A stretch of 64,000 bases of DNA from Olivibacter sp. SDN3 (lineage in GTDB: Bacteria > Bacteroidota > Bacteroidia > Sphingobacteriales > Sphingobacteriaceae), in NCBI RefSeq assembly GCF_014334135.1, contig NZ_CP060497.1:1922001-1986000 (forward strand). The letters run 5' to 3'. Every line of letters begins with the position of its first letter. Within the stretch, counting starts at the first letter, position 1. Below the pieces are notes generated by a model. The model had not been told where the DNA came from and made no database searches. It was given only the letters and a program-made list of their open reading frames with translations. Positions 46,565 to 56,321 of this stretch are shown one piece after another. A program made the position numbers and the translations under genes.

Positions 46565-47899
46565 ATGAAGAAGCTAATCACAACCTTAACCAATATTTGG
46601 AAAATTGAAGATTTAAGAACGCGTATTTTAAATACGCTTCTATTTCTTTTAATTTACCGTGTAGGTTCTCATATAGTGTTGCCAGGCGTAGACCCGAGTT
46701 CGTTGGATCAGGAAGCGAAAGATGGTATATTAGGATTGCTTAACATGTTTGCTGGAGGGTCTTTTTCCCGTTCGGCAATTTTTGCTTTAGGGGTAATGCC
46801 ATATATCTCTGCGTCTATCGTGGTTCAGCTTCTAGGGATTGCCGTGCCATACTTCCAGAAACTACAAAAAGAAGGAGAAAGTGGGCGTAAAAAGATGACG
46901 CAAATTACCCGCTATCTCACCTTAGCCATCACACTTGTTCAAGCTGTAGCCTATGTTAGGTCTCAGATTAGCCCTGAAGCTAAAACAATGGATGAACCGT
47001 TCTTTACGATCTTGTCTACTTTCATTCTAACTGCAGGTACAATGTTTGTTATGTGGCTGGGAGAGAAAATAACTGACAAAGGAATAGGAAATGGTATTTC
47101 GTTGATTATTATGGTCGGGATTATCGCACAATTGCCTAGTGGTTTATTAAGTGAGTGGGCTTCTCGTATGGATGGTCATGGAGGGTTAATTCCTTTCATT
47201 GTGGAGATTGCGGCATTGTTCTTCGTGGTAGTCTTTACCATTCTCATCGTTCAAGGGGTACGTAAGATTCCCGTGCAATATGCAAAGAAGATTGTTGGGA
47301 ATAAGCAGTATGGGGGAGTTCGTCAGTATATCCCGTTAAAGGTAAATTCTGCCGGGGTGATGCCTATTATTTTTGCCCAAGCAATTATGTTTGTGCCCAC
47401 CACAATGGCGCAGTTCTTTCCAAACCTTCAATCGTCATTCTTGACATCTTTGAGCAATTTTACGTCGGTAGCTTATAACGTAACCTTCGCTTTTTTGATT
47501 ATTGCTTTTACGTTTTTCTATACAGCCATCATGGTAAACCCACAGCAAATGGCTGATGATATGAAAAAGAATGGCGGCTTTATACCAGGTGTAAAACCTG
47601 GTGTGGCAACCAGCGGTTATATTGACGGCGTTATCTCGAAGATCACCTTGCCGGGCTCGATATTTCTGGCAATCATTGCTATCCTTCCAGCAATAGCAAG
47701 TTTGCTTGGAGTGAACAGTCAGTTTGCTCACTTCTATGGTGGTACTTCATTATTAATATTAGTAGGTGTTGTATTAGATACTTTACAGCAGATCGAAAGC
47801 CATTTGTTAATGCGTCATTACGATGGATTAATGAAAACAGGCCGTGTGAAAGGGCGCGGAACCGCTGTATCCAGTGGCGTAGCTGATCCTACTATATAA
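46565..47899 (+). CDS. secY: Protein translocase channel SecY
   Basis: 444 residues, ten predicted transmembrane helices. Marks: FALGVMPYISASIVVQLL (TM2 region) and PLKVNSAGVMPIIFAQAIMFVP, plus the cytoplasmic loop with KKNGGFIPGVKPG. It forms the SecYEG channel in the inner membrane for secretory and membrane proteins. Four bases after rplO. Confidence 0.98.
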   Translation: MKKLITTLTNIWKIEDLRTRILNTLLFLLIYRVGSHIVLPGVDPSSLDQEAKDGILGLLNMFAGGSFSRSAIFALGVMPYISASIVVQLLGIAVPYFQKLQKEGESGRKKMTQITRYLTLAITLVQAVAYVRSQISPEAKTMDEPFFTILSTFILTAGTMFVMWLGEKITDKGIGNGISLIIMVGIIAQLPSGLLSEWASRMDGHGGLIPFIVEIAALFFVVVFTILIVQGVRKIPVQYAKKIVGNKQYGGVRQYIPLKVNSAGVMPIIFAQAIMFVPTTMAQFFPNLQSSFLTSLSNFTSVAYNVTFAFLIIAFTFFYTAIMVNPQQMADDMKKNGGFIPGVKPGVATSGYIDGVISKITLPGSIFLAIIAILPAIASLLGVNSQFAHFYGGTSLLILVGVVLDTLQQIESHLLMRHYDGLMKTGRVKGRGTAVSSGVADPTI

Positions 47900-47916
47900 T
47901 AGCGTAATAGTGCATA

Positions 47917-48702
47917 ATGTCGAAAGTAATTTATAAGTCTGAAGAAGAGATAGAGTTAATACGCAAGAGTGCTGATGTGCTTTCTCGTACATTGGCCGAA
48001 ATTGCAAAAGAAATAAAACCGGGAGTAAAAACTATTCGATTGGATAAATTAGCATTTGATTTCATCCATGATAATGGCGGAACTCCCGCTTTTTTAAACT
48101 ATAATGGATTTCCTTATTCGCTGTGTATTTCGGTAAACGACCAGATCGTGCATGGTTTCCCAAGCGATTATACGTTGAAGGATGGTGATATTATCAGTGT
48201 AGACGGGGGAGTGGTATTAGCAGGATATATCAGTGATTCTGCATATACTTTTGCTGTAGGGCAAATAAGTGAGGAGGTCGAGAGCCTGCTAACAGTAACT
48301 AAGGAGAGTTTACGTATAGGTGTGGAACAAGCTGTTGTTGGAAAGCGAGTAGGAGATATATCGTACGCTATACAGTCTTACATACAGCAGTACGGCTATG
48401 GTATAGTTAAAGAGTTGGTAGGGCATGGTGTGGGGGTAAAGCTTCATGAGAAACCTGAAGTTCCAAACTACGGACAGCGTGGGAAAGGTAGTAAACTGGA
48501 ACGCGGGATGGTTGTAGCCATAGAACCCATGGTAAATTTAGGTAAAGCGGGAGTTAAGTTCTGGGATGATGGTTGGACGGTTAGCACAATCGATGCTAAA
48601 CCCTCTGCACATTTTGAGCACACAGTGGCTATAAATAAGGGGAAACCGGATATTTTAACCACGTTTTCCTATGTTGAGGAAGTTTTAAATAAAAAAGGTT
48701 GA
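47917..48702 (+). CDS. map: Type I methionine aminopeptidase
   Basis: 261 residues. The pita-bread fold metal ligands are visible: D in SVDGG, D in ISDSAY, H in GHGVGVKLHE, E in AIEPMV and E in HFEHTVAI; the substrate-side His is in QIVHGFP. It removes the initiator methionine after deformylation. Seventeen bases after secY. The infA promoter begins at its 3' end. Confidence 0.97.
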   Translation: MSKVIYKSEEEIELIRKSADVLSRTLAEIAKEIKPGVKTIRLDKLAFDFIHDNGGTPAFLNYNGFPYSLCISVNDQIVHGFPSDYTLKDGDIISVDGGVVLAGYISDSAYTFAVGQISEEVESLLTVTKESLRIGVEQAVVGKRVGDISYAIQSYIQQYGYGIVKELVGHGVGVKLHEKPEVPNYGQRGKGSKLERGMVVAIEPMVNLGKAGVKFWDDGWTVSTIDAKPSAHFEHTVAINKGKPDILTTFSYVEEVLNKKG

Positions 48703-48729
48703 TAATCAGCAATTTTATTTTTAACTTTG
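48699..48729 (+). promoter_or_regulatory. Full promoter TTG-N20-TAACTTTG before infA
   Basis: The TTG (48699-48701) overlaps the map stop codon (TGA 48700-48702) and TAACTTTG lies at 48722-48729, spacing 20. The leader to infA is about 42 nt. It gives the alpha part of the cluster an internal promoter. Confidence 0.75.
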
Positions 48730-48776
48730 CATCCCTGTTTGTGCAAGGTTTATAAATATATAATAATCAATAACAT

Positions 48777-48995
48777 ATGGCTAAACAAGCCTCTATTGAA
48801 CAAGACGGCGTCATTAAAGAAGCATTATCAAACGCGATGTTTCGTGTAGAATTAGAAAATGGACATGAAATAATAGCGCATATCTCTGGAAAAATGCGTA
48901 TGCATTATATCAAGATATTACCCGGAGATAGGGTTAAGTTGGAAATGTCTCCATACGATTTAACGAAGGGGAGAATAACCTATAGATATAAATAA
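48777..48995 (+). CDS. infA: Translation initiation factor IF-1
   Basis: 72 residues, exact family length. OB-fold: [51 protein letters not shown] in full is typical, ending with GRITYRYK. Blocks the A site during initiation. Confidence 0.98.
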   Translation: MAKQASIEQDGVIKEALSNAMFRVELENGHEIIAHISGKMRMHYIKILPGDRVKLEMSPYDLTKGRITYRYK

Positions 48996-49152
48996 GTCAT
49001 TTACTTAGTTACCGCGTACTTGCTAGGTAGTTAACGATAACAAAACAAGTAGTGGTGGCGATATCTGTTAAAGGTGAAATAGCTCTTCGTGTTGATTAAT
49101 TTTAATGACGGGGTGTCAGCATAAAAAAAAGAAACAACGAAAATTATAAGAG

Positions 49153-49269
49153 ATGAAAGTTAGAGCATCTATCAAAAAACGTAGCGCTGATTGTAAAATC
49201 ATTCGCCGTAAAGGGAAAGTGTTTGTAATTAACAAAAAGAATCCTAAGTTCAAGCAACGTCAGGGATAG
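49153..49269 (+). CDS. rpmJ: Large subunit ribosomal protein L36 (zinc-free form)
   Basis: 38 residues: starts [15 protein letters not shown] and ends NPKFKQRQG. Only one Cys remains of the CxxC...CxxxxH zinc ribbon (first Cys replaced in KKRSADC, later ones in VINKKNPKF). It is the C-minus type. Confidence 0.95.
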   Translation: MKVRASIKKRSADCKIIRRKGKVFVINKKNPKFKQRQG

Positions 49270-49366
49270 TAAATTGGAGGTAAAAGGAGAAGGTTAGCAT
49301 AGCTTGAGGTCGCATACTTGGCTATCCATACCCACAAACCTTTAACTCTTAACCGTAATAATTAAT
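49270..49366 (+). promoter_or_regulatory. Leader before rpsM with pairing arms
   Basis: This 97-bp gap holds complementary arms such as ATAGC/GCTAT and AAGGTT/AACCTT that could fold a leader. In E. coli S4 binds a pseudoknot just upstream of rpsM to repress the alpha operon; the location matches, but I cannot show the same fold. Confidence 0.3.
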
Positions 49367-49744
49367 ATGGCAAGGATAGCAGGTATAGATTTACCAAGAA
49401 ACAAAAGAGGAGTAATCGGACTTACTTACATCTTTGGTATCGGTCTTTCGACAGCAAAAAGTATTTTAGCGGAAGCTGGAATCGACGAAGACGTGAAGGT
49501 ACAGGAATGGACCGATGATCAGTTGACTACCATTCGTAATATCATCAACGATAAAGTAAAAGTTGAAGGGGCATTACGTTCTGAGGTGCAATTAAACATT
49601 AAGCGCTTAATGGATATCGGTTGTTACCGTGGTTTGCGTCATCGTAAAGGCTTACCACTCCGTGGGCAGCGTACAAAGAACAATTCGCGTACCCGTAAAG
49701 GGAAACGTAAGACCGTTGCTAACAAGAAAAAAGCTACTAAATAA
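49367..49744 (+). CDS. rpsM: Small subunit ribosomal protein S13
   Basis: 125 residues. [26 protein letters not shown] start; the [29 protein letters not shown]-terminal part contacts P-site tRNA and S19. First gene of the alpha operon segment. Confidence 0.98.
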   Translation: MARIAGIDLPRNKRGVIGLTYIFGIGLSTAKSILAEAGIDEDVKVQEWTDDQLTTIRNIINDKVKVEGALRSEVQLNIKRLMDIGCYRGLRHRKGLPLRGQRTKNNSRTRKGKRKTVANKKKATK

Positions 49745-49760
49745 TAATTGATACAATACA

Positions 49761-50150
49761 ATGGCTAAAAGTAAAAAAGTAACCAAGAAGCGTATTGTGG
49801 TGATTGAACCTGTTGGTCAGGCTCATATCAATGCAACCTTTAACAATATCATTGTAACGTTAACTAATAATCAGGGTCAGACCATTGCTTGGTCTTCTGC
49901 CGGTAAGATGGGTTTTAAGGGTTCTAAGAAGAACACCCCATATGCAGCATCGCAAGCAGCGAATGACTGTGGTAAGGTTGCTCATGATTTGGGATTGCGT
50001 AAGGTTGAAGTGTTTGTAAAAGGACCTGGAGCTGGACGTGAGTCTGCTATTCGTACCTTACAGACACAAGGCATTGAAGTGACAGCAATCAGAGATATCA
50101 CTCCACTTCCGCATAATGGTTGTCGTCCACCTAAAAGGAGACGAGTTTAA
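49761..50150 (+). CDS. rpsK: Small subunit ribosomal protein S11
   Basis: 129 residues. [39 protein letters not shown] and [18 protein letters not shown] are family hallmarks. Forms the platform near the E site and the anti-SD. Confidence 0.98.
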   Translation: MAKSKKVTKKRIVVIEPVGQAHINATFNNIIVTLTNNQGQTIAWSSAGKMGFKGSKKNTPYAASQAANDCGKVAHDLGLRKVEVFVKGPGAGRESAIRTLQTQGIEVTAIRDITPLPHNGCRPPKRRRV

Positions 50151-50176
50151 TTAATTAAGTTTAAAGCTAAGATTCT

Positions 50177-50193
50177 CTAACCGCGGGTTAGAA
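50177..50193 (+). promoter_or_regulatory. Hairpin in the rpsK-rpsD gap
   Basis: Perfect 7-bp stem TCTAACC/GGTTAGA with a GCG loop. No T run. Confidence 0.4.
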
Positions 50194-50214
50194 GATACTT
50201 TAAAGAGAAATATA

Positions 50215-50823
50215 ATGGCAAGATATACAGGACCAAAGTCCAAAATCGCCCGGAAATTCAGAGAGCCAATTTTTGGACCTGATAAAGCATTAGAGCGTAA
50301 GAATTATCCCCCGGGAATGCACGGTGCGTCTAAGCGTCGTGGAAAGCAATCTGAATATGCGATTCAGTTGCATGAGAAGCAAAAAGCAAAATATACATAT
50401 GGTGTATTGGAGCGTCAATTCGCTAACTTATTTGATAAAGCCTCTGCTAAGGAAGGTATTACAGGTGAGAATTTGCTCAAATTTTTAGAGGCTCGTTTGG
50501 ATAATACCGTTTATCGCTTAGGTATTGCCCCAACTCGTTCCGGAGCCCGTCAATTAGTAGGACACAAGCATATTACTGTTAACGGAAATATAGTCAATAT
50601 TCCTTCTTATAGTGTTCGCCCAGGTGATATTATCGCCGTGAGAGAGCGTTCTAAGTCTTTGGAGGCTATTACGACATCTGTTGCAGGTAGAAAACTAAAT
50701 AAATATAGTTGGCTAGAATGGGATGCAAACGGACTTACAGGTAAGTTCTTGAATTTTCCAAACCGCGATGAAATTCCTGAAAATATCAAGGAGCAATTAA
50801 TCGTCGAATTGTATTCTAAATAG
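50215..50823 (+). CDS. rpsD: Small subunit ribosomal protein S4
   Basis: 202 residues. The S4 domain includes [31 protein letters not shown]. 30S assembly initiator and helicase at the mRNA entry; it represses the alpha operon in E. coli. The N-terminal cysteines of some S4 proteins are absent. Confidence 0.98.
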   Translation: MARYTGPKSKIARKFREPIFGPDKALERKNYPPGMHGASKRRGKQSEYAIQLHEKQKAKYTYGVLERQFANLFDKASAKEGITGENLLKFLEARLDNTVYRLGIAPTRSGARQLVGHKHITVNGNIVNIPSYSVRPGDIIAVRERSKSLEAITTSVAGRKLNKYSWLEWDANGLTGKFLNFPNRDEIPENIKEQLIVELYSK

Positions 50824-50837
50824 TTTATTACTATACA

Positions 50838-50876
50838 AACAGGTAAACACTATGTTATATTGGTTGTTTACCTGTT
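50838..50876 (+). promoter_or_regulatory. 12-bp perfect hairpin between rpsD and rpoA
   Basis: AACAGGTAAACA (50838-50849) is exactly complementary to 50865-50876 around a 15-nt loop. No T run follows, so it is more likely a processing or stability element that sets rpoA levels apart from rpsD than a terminator. Confidence 0.6.
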
Positions 50877-50916
50877 ACACAGCAATCATTTCAATCAAAC
50901 AATTAATTAGAAATAA

Positions 50917-51909
50917 ATGGCAATCTTAGCATTTCAGAAACCGGATAAAGTTATCATGCAAAAATCCACGGAGTTTGACGGTACGTTTGAATTCCGGCCG
51001 TTAGAACCAGGTTTCGGTGTAACCATAGGTAATGCTCTACGCCGTATATTGTTGTCTTCGTTAGAAGGTTATGCAATTACTTCTGTTCGTTTTTCTGGTG
51101 TTTCTCATGAATTTTCAACTATCACTGGAGTGGTTGAAGATGTTACGGAGATTATCTTGAATTTGAAACAAGTGCGTTTCAAAAAGACAGGTGAATCTGG
51201 CGACTCGGAGAAGATTTTTGTAATCATCAACGGACAGGATCAGTTTAAAGCTGGTGATATTACCAATCATTCTAGCAATTTTACAGTACTCAACCCGGAT
51301 TTGGTTGTTTGCAATATGGAAAGCTCGGTAACGTTAGAAGTTGAGCTAACTGTAAGCAAAGGCCGTGGTTATATCAATGCTGAAGAGAATAAAGTTGCCG
51401 ATGCAGTCGTGGGAGTGATCGCGATCGACTCTATCTACACGCCCATTAAGAACGTGAAATACACTATTGAGAACTTTCGTGTGGAGCAAAAGACCGATTA
51501 CGAGAAACTTTTGTTGGACATTTCTACTGATGGATCCATTCATCCGGAAGATGCATTGAAAGAAGCTGCGAAAATCTTAATTCACCATTTCATGTTATTC
51601 TCCGATGAGAACATCCTGTTGGAATCTCAAACGAAAGAGGAGACAAAAGAAGTTGATGAGGAGATTTTACACATGCGTAAAATCTTGAAGACCGAATTGG
51701 TAGATCTAGATCTTTCAGTACGCGCATTAAACTGTTTGAAGGCTGCAGACATTCGTAGCTTGGCAGAACTCGTTTCTTATGATGTGGCAGATATGTTGAA
51801 GTTCAGAAACTTCGGTAAAAAATCGCTCACAGAAATTCAGGAACTTGTTAAATCAAAAGGCTTATCTTTTGGTATGAATTTATCAAAGTATAAGTTAGAC
51901 GAGGAATAA
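50917..51909 (+). CDS. rpoA: RNA polymerase alpha subunit
   Basis: 330 residues. N-terminal dimerisation and assembly domain (about 1-230) with [25 protein letters not shown]; linker; C-terminal domain (about 250-320) with [19 protein letters not shown] and [16 protein letters not shown], the helix-hairpin-helix element that binds UP DNA and activators. Located in the alpha operon in the usual order. Confidence 0.98.
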   Translation: MAILAFQKPDKVIMQKSTEFDGTFEFRPLEPGFGVTIGNALRRILLSSLEGYAITSVRFSGVSHEFSTITGVVEDVTEIILNLKQVRFKKTGESGDSEKIFVIINGQDQFKAGDITNHSSNFTVLNPDLVVCNMESSVTLEVELTVSKGRGYINAEENKVADAVVGVIAIDSIYTPIKNVKYTIENFRVEQKTDYEKLLLDISTDGSIHPEDALKEAAKILIHHFMLFSDENILLESQTKEETKEVDEEILHMRKILKTELVDLDLSVRALNCLKAADIRSLAELVSYDVADMLKFRNFGKKSLTEIQELVKSKGLSFGMNLSKYKLDEE

Positions 51910-52006
51910 TTTTATAATCATAATTTAGCGACCTGTTGCATAATTCCCTCCAGCATCATTATTTTATTGATGCATTTCGGAGACGGTATGCACAAAACAA
52001 AACAAA

Positions 52007-52813
52007 ATGAGACACGGAAAAAAAATCAATCACTTAGGCCGCACAGATAGCCATCGTAAGGCCTTATTGTCTAACATGGCTGTTTCGCTTATCAAACATA
52101 AGCGTATCACGACAACATTGGCGAAAGCAAAAGCATTGCGTACATATGTTGAGCCGTTAATTACCAAATCAAAAAATGATACTACGCACTCGCGTCGTAC
52201 TGTATTTAGCTATGTAAAGGATAAAGAAGCGGTTACCATCTTGTTCCGTGAAATTTCTGAAAAAGTAGCCAATCGTCCTGGTGGATATACACGTATAATC
52301 AAGTTAGCTAATCGTCCTGGAGATAATGCCGAGGTAGCACTTATTGAGTTAGTGGATTACAACGAAGTATACGCTAAGGGTGAAGCTAAGGTTGAGAAGA
52401 AAGCAACCCGTCGTCGTGGTGGTAAGAAAAAGGCAGCTGCTTCTACAGAAACAGCCGCTACCGATGAAGCCACTAAGGAGACAGCTGCAGCTGAAACGAA
52501 GACACCGAAAAAAGCTTCGACAAAAAAAGCTGCCAAAGGCGATGATCTGACGCTCATCGAAGGCGTTGGACCAAAAATTGCTGAGGTTTTTGCCGCGGCT
52601 GGTGTGGTTAGCTTTGCCGATATCGCGGGTAAATCTGCTGATGACTTGAAGACCATCTTAACCGAAGCGGGCGATCAATTTAATACTGCTGTTACCGATA
52701 CATGGCCGGAGCAGGCAAAATTAGCTGCTGACGGTAAATTCGACGAGCTAAAAAAATGGCAAGATGAATTAGATGGCGGTAAGGAGGCAGATGAAGAAAC
52801 TAAAGAAGACTAA
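52007..52813 (+). CDS. rplQ: Large subunit ribosomal protein L17 with C-terminal HhH-like domain
   Basis: 268 residues, about twice the E. coli length (127). Residues 1-125 are a complete L17 ([20 protein letters not shown] start, [14 protein letters not shown]). Residues 126-178 are a Lys/Ala/Thr/Glu-rich linker. Residues 179-258 form a compact domain starting [21 protein letters not shown], a helix-hairpin-helix pattern (GVGPK) seen in small DNA/RNA-binding domains, then [24 protein letters not shown]. The tail is acidic. Extended L17 is seen in other Bacteroidota as far as I recall. The role of the extra domain is unknown. Confidence 0.95.
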   Translation: MRHGKKINHLGRTDSHRKALLSNMAVSLIKHKRITTTLAKAKALRTYVEPLITKSKNDTTHSRRTVFSYVKDKEAVTILFREISEKVANRPGGYTRIIKLANRPGDNAEVALIELVDYNEVYAKGEAKVEKKATRRRGGKKKAAASTETAATDEATKETAAAETKTPKKASTKKAAKGDDLTLIEGVGPKIAEVFAAAGVVSFADIAGKSADDLKTILTEAGDQFNTAVTDTWPEQAKLAADGKFDELKKWQDELDGGKEADEETKED

Positions 52814-52830
52814 GAAAAGTTTCGAATAAA

Positions 52831-52859
52831 AGAGAGTCCCCTTATTGGGGACTTTTTTG
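52831..52859 (+). terminator. Terminator of the ribosomal protein cluster
   Basis: AGTCCCC (52835-52841) pairs with GGGGACT (52847-52853) around TTATT, followed by a T run. It ends the cluster 20 bp after rplQ. Confidence 0.9.
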
Positions 52860-52907
52860 TTTCTAATAAACACCAATTCTTGATTTTATCAATTGATTAA
52901 TGGTTTG

Positions 52908-54098
52908 ATGTTGGTATTACCTGTTTTGAAAGCATTTGAAGATCTAATAAACGGCAGTTTAACGGAGGGGACGTTTGTCAAACTATCGCTCGGCAATTAT
53001 CACGGAGCGGAAGAGCATTTGAAGCACGTATATGTACGAGAGATTCTTTTAAAGCGAGAAGTTAAATTGGCGTTCACTTACCGATATAAAACACGTGATA
53101 TTGTAAAGAATTATGATAAGCATGAAGGCGTAGGTTTAATACTTGATTATTTAAACAACGGTTTCAAATCAGCTACCTTGTTTACTACAGAGAAAGACAC
53201 CATATGGGTAACTAAACGTTCGGGTACTGTTTTTTTACGCAATCAGGTTCCTACTTTTCGAGAACGTCCTGCCTTAGCTCATGACCGCGAAAAGCATAGG
53301 GCATTAGCTGGTCCGACGCTGCGTCCTTATTTACATGACCTCAATATCACAGATCATACAGGTAAGGTATATAAAAATGCACAGGATAAATATAAACAGA
53401 TTAACCACTTCGTGGAACTTCTAAAACCTTTGCTCGCAGAAGTCAATCCCAAATCAATAAAAAAGGTTGTTGACATGGGGTCGGGCAAAGGATATTTAAC
53501 CTTCGCTTTATACGATTATTTACATCATGTATTGCAGTTGAATGTAGAGGTAAGCGGTGTAGAGTTTCGTAGCAACCTCGTAGATTTATGTAATAATATC
53601 GCACGTAAATCTGAATTTTCCGGATTACATTTTGTCGAGGGAACGATAGCTGATTACCAAGCGGGACAGATAGATTTACTGATGGCATTACATGCTTGTG
53701 ACACCGCCACTGACGATGCTATTTATCAAGGCGTGCGTTCCAATGCGAAACTTATTGTCGTGGCGCCCTGCTGCCATAAACAGATTCGTAGAGAAATGGA
53801 ACAACACACTGTTCACCAATCCATACAGACATTAACGAGGTTTGGCATTTTTCTTGAAAGACAGGCTGAAATGTTGACAGATGCAATTAGGGCATTAATT
53901 TTGGAATATCATGGATATAAAACCAAAGTTTTTGAGTTTGTTTCAGATGCTCACACACCTAAAAATGTTTTGGTTGTAGGTATAAGATCCAAGGATTTAG
54001 CGGTGCAGGAACGGGAAGAAATACGAGCTCGACTACAAGCATTAAAAACACATTTCGGTATCGGTCAACATTATCTTGAAACACGCTTTAAGTTGTAG
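52908..54098 (+). CDS. SAM-dependent methyltransferase (Methyltransf_32-like)
   Basis: 396 residues from the ATG at 52908. The N-terminal about 180 residues are a family-specific region (YRYKTRDIVKNYDKHEGV). The Rossmann MTase part has motif I VVDMGSGKGYLTFALYDYL, then ALHACDTATDDAI and VAPCCHKQIRREM, the pattern of the METTL25/Methyltransf_32 group. Substrate unknown; the setting next to ribosomal genes hints at RNA or translation factors, but this is inference. Confidence 0.85.
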   Translation: MLVLPVLKAFEDLINGSLTEGTFVKLSLGNYHGAEEHLKHVYVREILLKREVKLAFTYRYKTRDIVKNYDKHEGVGLILDYLNNGFKSATLFTTEKDTIWVTKRSGTVFLRNQVPTFRERPALAHDREKHRALAGPTLRPYLHDLNITDHTGKVYKNAQDKYKQINHFVELLKPLLAEVNPKSIKKVVDMGSGKGYLTFALYDYLHHVLQLNVEVSGVEFRSNLVDLCNNIARKSEFSGLHFVEGTIADYQAGQIDLLMALHACDTATDDAIYQGVRSNAKLIVVAPCCHKQIRREMEQHTVHQSIQTLTRFGIFLERQAEMLTDAIRALILEYHGYKTKVFEFVSDAHTPKNVLVVGIRSKDLAVQEREEIRARLQALKTHFGIGQHYLETRFKL

Positions 54099-54228
54099 AT
54101 GGAGACATTATACGCTATAGAACGTAATTGGTTATACTGCCATTATGTCGTGATTTTCCGCTTGGCATAAGCATTGATGAATACTTGCAGGAAAGCAAAT
54201 TAGTAAATTTAATATAAACAAATAAGAT

Positions 54229-56148
54229 ATGTCTAAAATTATTGGAATTGACTTAGGTACTACCAACTCTTGCGTTGCAGTAATGGAAGGTAATGAGCCG
54301 GTAGTTATAGCAAACAATGAAGGAAAGCGTACCACACCTTCAATTATAGGTTTTGTTGATAACGGCGAACGTAAAGTAGGAGACCCCGCAAAACGTCAGG
54401 CTATCACCAATCCTCAAAACACGGTTTACTCTATCAAGCGTTTTATGGGTAGAACGTACGATGAAGTAACAACCGAAGCTTCACGCGTTCCTTATAAGGT
54501 GATTAAGGGAGATAATAATACCCCACGTGTAGAGATCGGTGACCGCAAATATACGCCTCAAGAGCTTTCGGCGATGATCTTGCAAAAAATGAAGAAAACA
54601 GCTGAAGACTTTTTAGGACAAGAAGTAACAGAGGCTGTTATCACGGTACCAGCTTACTTTAACGATGCGGAGCGACAAGCCACCAAAGAAGCAGGTGAGA
54701 TCGCGGGGCTGAATGTAAAACGTATTATTAATGAGCCAACGGCCGCGGCTTTAGCTTATGGCTTGGATAAAGCTCATAAAGATATGAAAATTGTCGTGTT
54801 CGACTGTGGTGGTGGTACACATGATGTTTCCGTGTTGGAATTGGGAGATGGTGTATTTGAAGTGAAGTCTACTGATGGCGATACACACTTAGGTGGAGAT
54901 GACTTTGATCAAGTGATTATCGACTGGTTAGTTGAGGAGTTTAAAGGCGAAAATGGCGGTTTTGATTTAAGCAAAGATGCCATGGCTTTACAACGGTTAA
55001 AAGAGGCTGCTGAGAAAGCAAAAATAGAACTTTCTAGTACATCTTCTACAGAGATCAATTTGCCCTATATTACAGCAGATGCTACTGGACCAAAACACTT
55101 GGTGCGTAACTTAAGTAGAGCTAAATTTGAATCATTAGCGGGAGATTTAATAAAACGCACTATTGACCCTTGTAAATCAGCATTAAAGAATGCAGGACTG
55201 TCAACATCAGATATCGATGAAATTATTTTGGTTGGAGGATCAACCCGTATTCCTGCCATTCAGGAGGCTGTGAAGAGCTTTTTTGGAAAAGAACCATCAA
55301 AAGGTGTTAACCCTGATGAAGTAGTTGCTTTAGGAGCTGCTATCCAAGGAGGTGTGTTGACCGGTGAAGTGAAAGATGTACTTTTACTTGACGTAACTCC
55401 GCTATCATTGGGTATCGAAACCATGGGCGGTGTGATGACGAAACTCATCGAAGCAAATACTACGATCCCTACTAAAAAGTCTGAAACGTTCTCGACAGCT
55501 TCTGACAACCAGCCTTCGGTAGAGATCCATATATTACAGGGAGAGCGTCCGATGGCAGCACAGAACCGCACTATTGGCCGTTTCCACTTAGATGGTATCC
55601 CTGCCGCTCCTCGTGGTGTTCCACAAATTGAAGTAACCTTTGATATCGATGCAAACGGTATCTTACACGTTTCTGCAAAGGATAAAGCAACTGGTAAGGA
55701 GCAGAAAATTCGTATTGAAGCTTCTTCTGGCTTAAGTGATGAAGAAATCAAAAAGATGAAAGCAGATGCTGAAGCAAATGCAGATGCTGATAAGAAAGCA
55801 AAAGAAGAGGTAGATAAGTTGAATGCTGCCGATGCATTGATTTTCTCTACTGAAAAGCAATTGAAGGATTATGGTGATAAAATAGGAGCAGATAAAAAAG
55901 AGCCTATCGAAAGTGGTCTTACTAAATTGAAAGAAGCGTATACCGCAAAAGATTTTGCTGCCATGGAAACTGCTCAAAATGAATTGCAGGCTGCTTGGAA
56001 TGCTGCGTCAGAGGAAATGTATAAGGCTTCTCAAGATGCGGGAGCTCAAACAGCACCTGAAGGGGATGCTTCTCAGGAGTCAGGTAACCCAACTGATGAA
56101 GTAACAGATGTTGACTTCGAGGAAGTTAAAGATGATGATAAAAAATAA
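54229..56148 (+). CDS. dnaK: Chaperone DnaK (Hsp70)
   Basis: 639 residues. ATPase domain with [29 protein letters not shown] and [20 protein letters not shown], the last in the form common in Bacteroidota. A substrate-binding domain with [17 protein letters not shown] and a helical lid follow, ending in [16 protein letters not shown]. Cytoplasmic folding chaperone. grpE and dnaJ are not adjacent, and no CIRCE element lies upstream, so heat control would be by another route. Confidence 0.98.
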   Translation: MSKIIGIDLGTTNSCVAVMEGNEPVVIANNEGKRTTPSIIGFVDNGERKVGDPAKRQAITNPQNTVYSIKRFMGRTYDEVTTEASRVPYKVIKGDNNTPRVEIGDRKYTPQELSAMILQKMKKTAEDFLGQEVTEAVITVPAYFNDAERQATKEAGEIAGLNVKRIINEPTAAALAYGLDKAHKDMKIVVFDCGGGTHDVSVLELGDGVFEVKSTDGDTHLGGDDFDQVIIDWLVEEFKGENGGFDLSKDAMALQRLKEAAEKAKIELSSTSSTEINLPYITADATGPKHLVRNLSRAKFESLAGDLIKRTIDPCKSALKNAGLSTSDIDEIILVGGSTRIPAIQEAVKSFFGKEPSKGVNPDEVVALGAAIQGGVLTGEVKDVLLLDVTPLSLGIETMGGVMTKLIEANTTIPTKKSETFSTASDNQPSVEIHILQGERPMAAQNRTIGRFHLDGIPAAPRGVPQIEVTFDIDANGILHVSAKDKATGKEQKIRIEASSGLSDEEIKKMKADAEANADADKKAKEEVDKLNAADALIFSTEKQLKDYGDKIGADKKEPIESGLTKLKEAYTAKDFAAMETAQNELQAAWNAASEEMYKASQDAGAQTAPEGDASQESGNPTDEVTDVDFEEVKDDDKK

Positions 56149-56165
56149 ATAGTTCATAATTATAG

Positions 56166-56196
56166 AAAGCCGCTATCTTTACATAGCGGCTTTTTT
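56166..56196 (+). terminator. Terminator after dnaK
   Basis: Perfect 11-bp stem AAAGCCGCTAT/ATAGCGGCTTT (56166-56176 with 56183-56193), loop CTTTAC, followed by T run. Confidence 0.92.
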
Positions 56197-56321
56197 GTGC
56201 ATACATTTTAGGTATTTTAAGTAATTATTGGCATATTGCGCACTAGTAATACCTGCTCTTATTCCCCCAAAATTCAGAGATATTATCATGAAGAAAAGAG
56301 CTGCAAATAAATACGTTTAGT

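Noticed and set aside
54099-54228. Possible CIRCE heat-shock operator before dnaK
   Set aside because: No TTAGCACTC-N9-GAGTGCTAA-like inverted repeat is present in the gap.
55260-55751. 163-codon open frame antisense to dnaK
   Set aside because: It is a mirror of the strongly coded dnaK frame, with no promoter or protein-like pattern.
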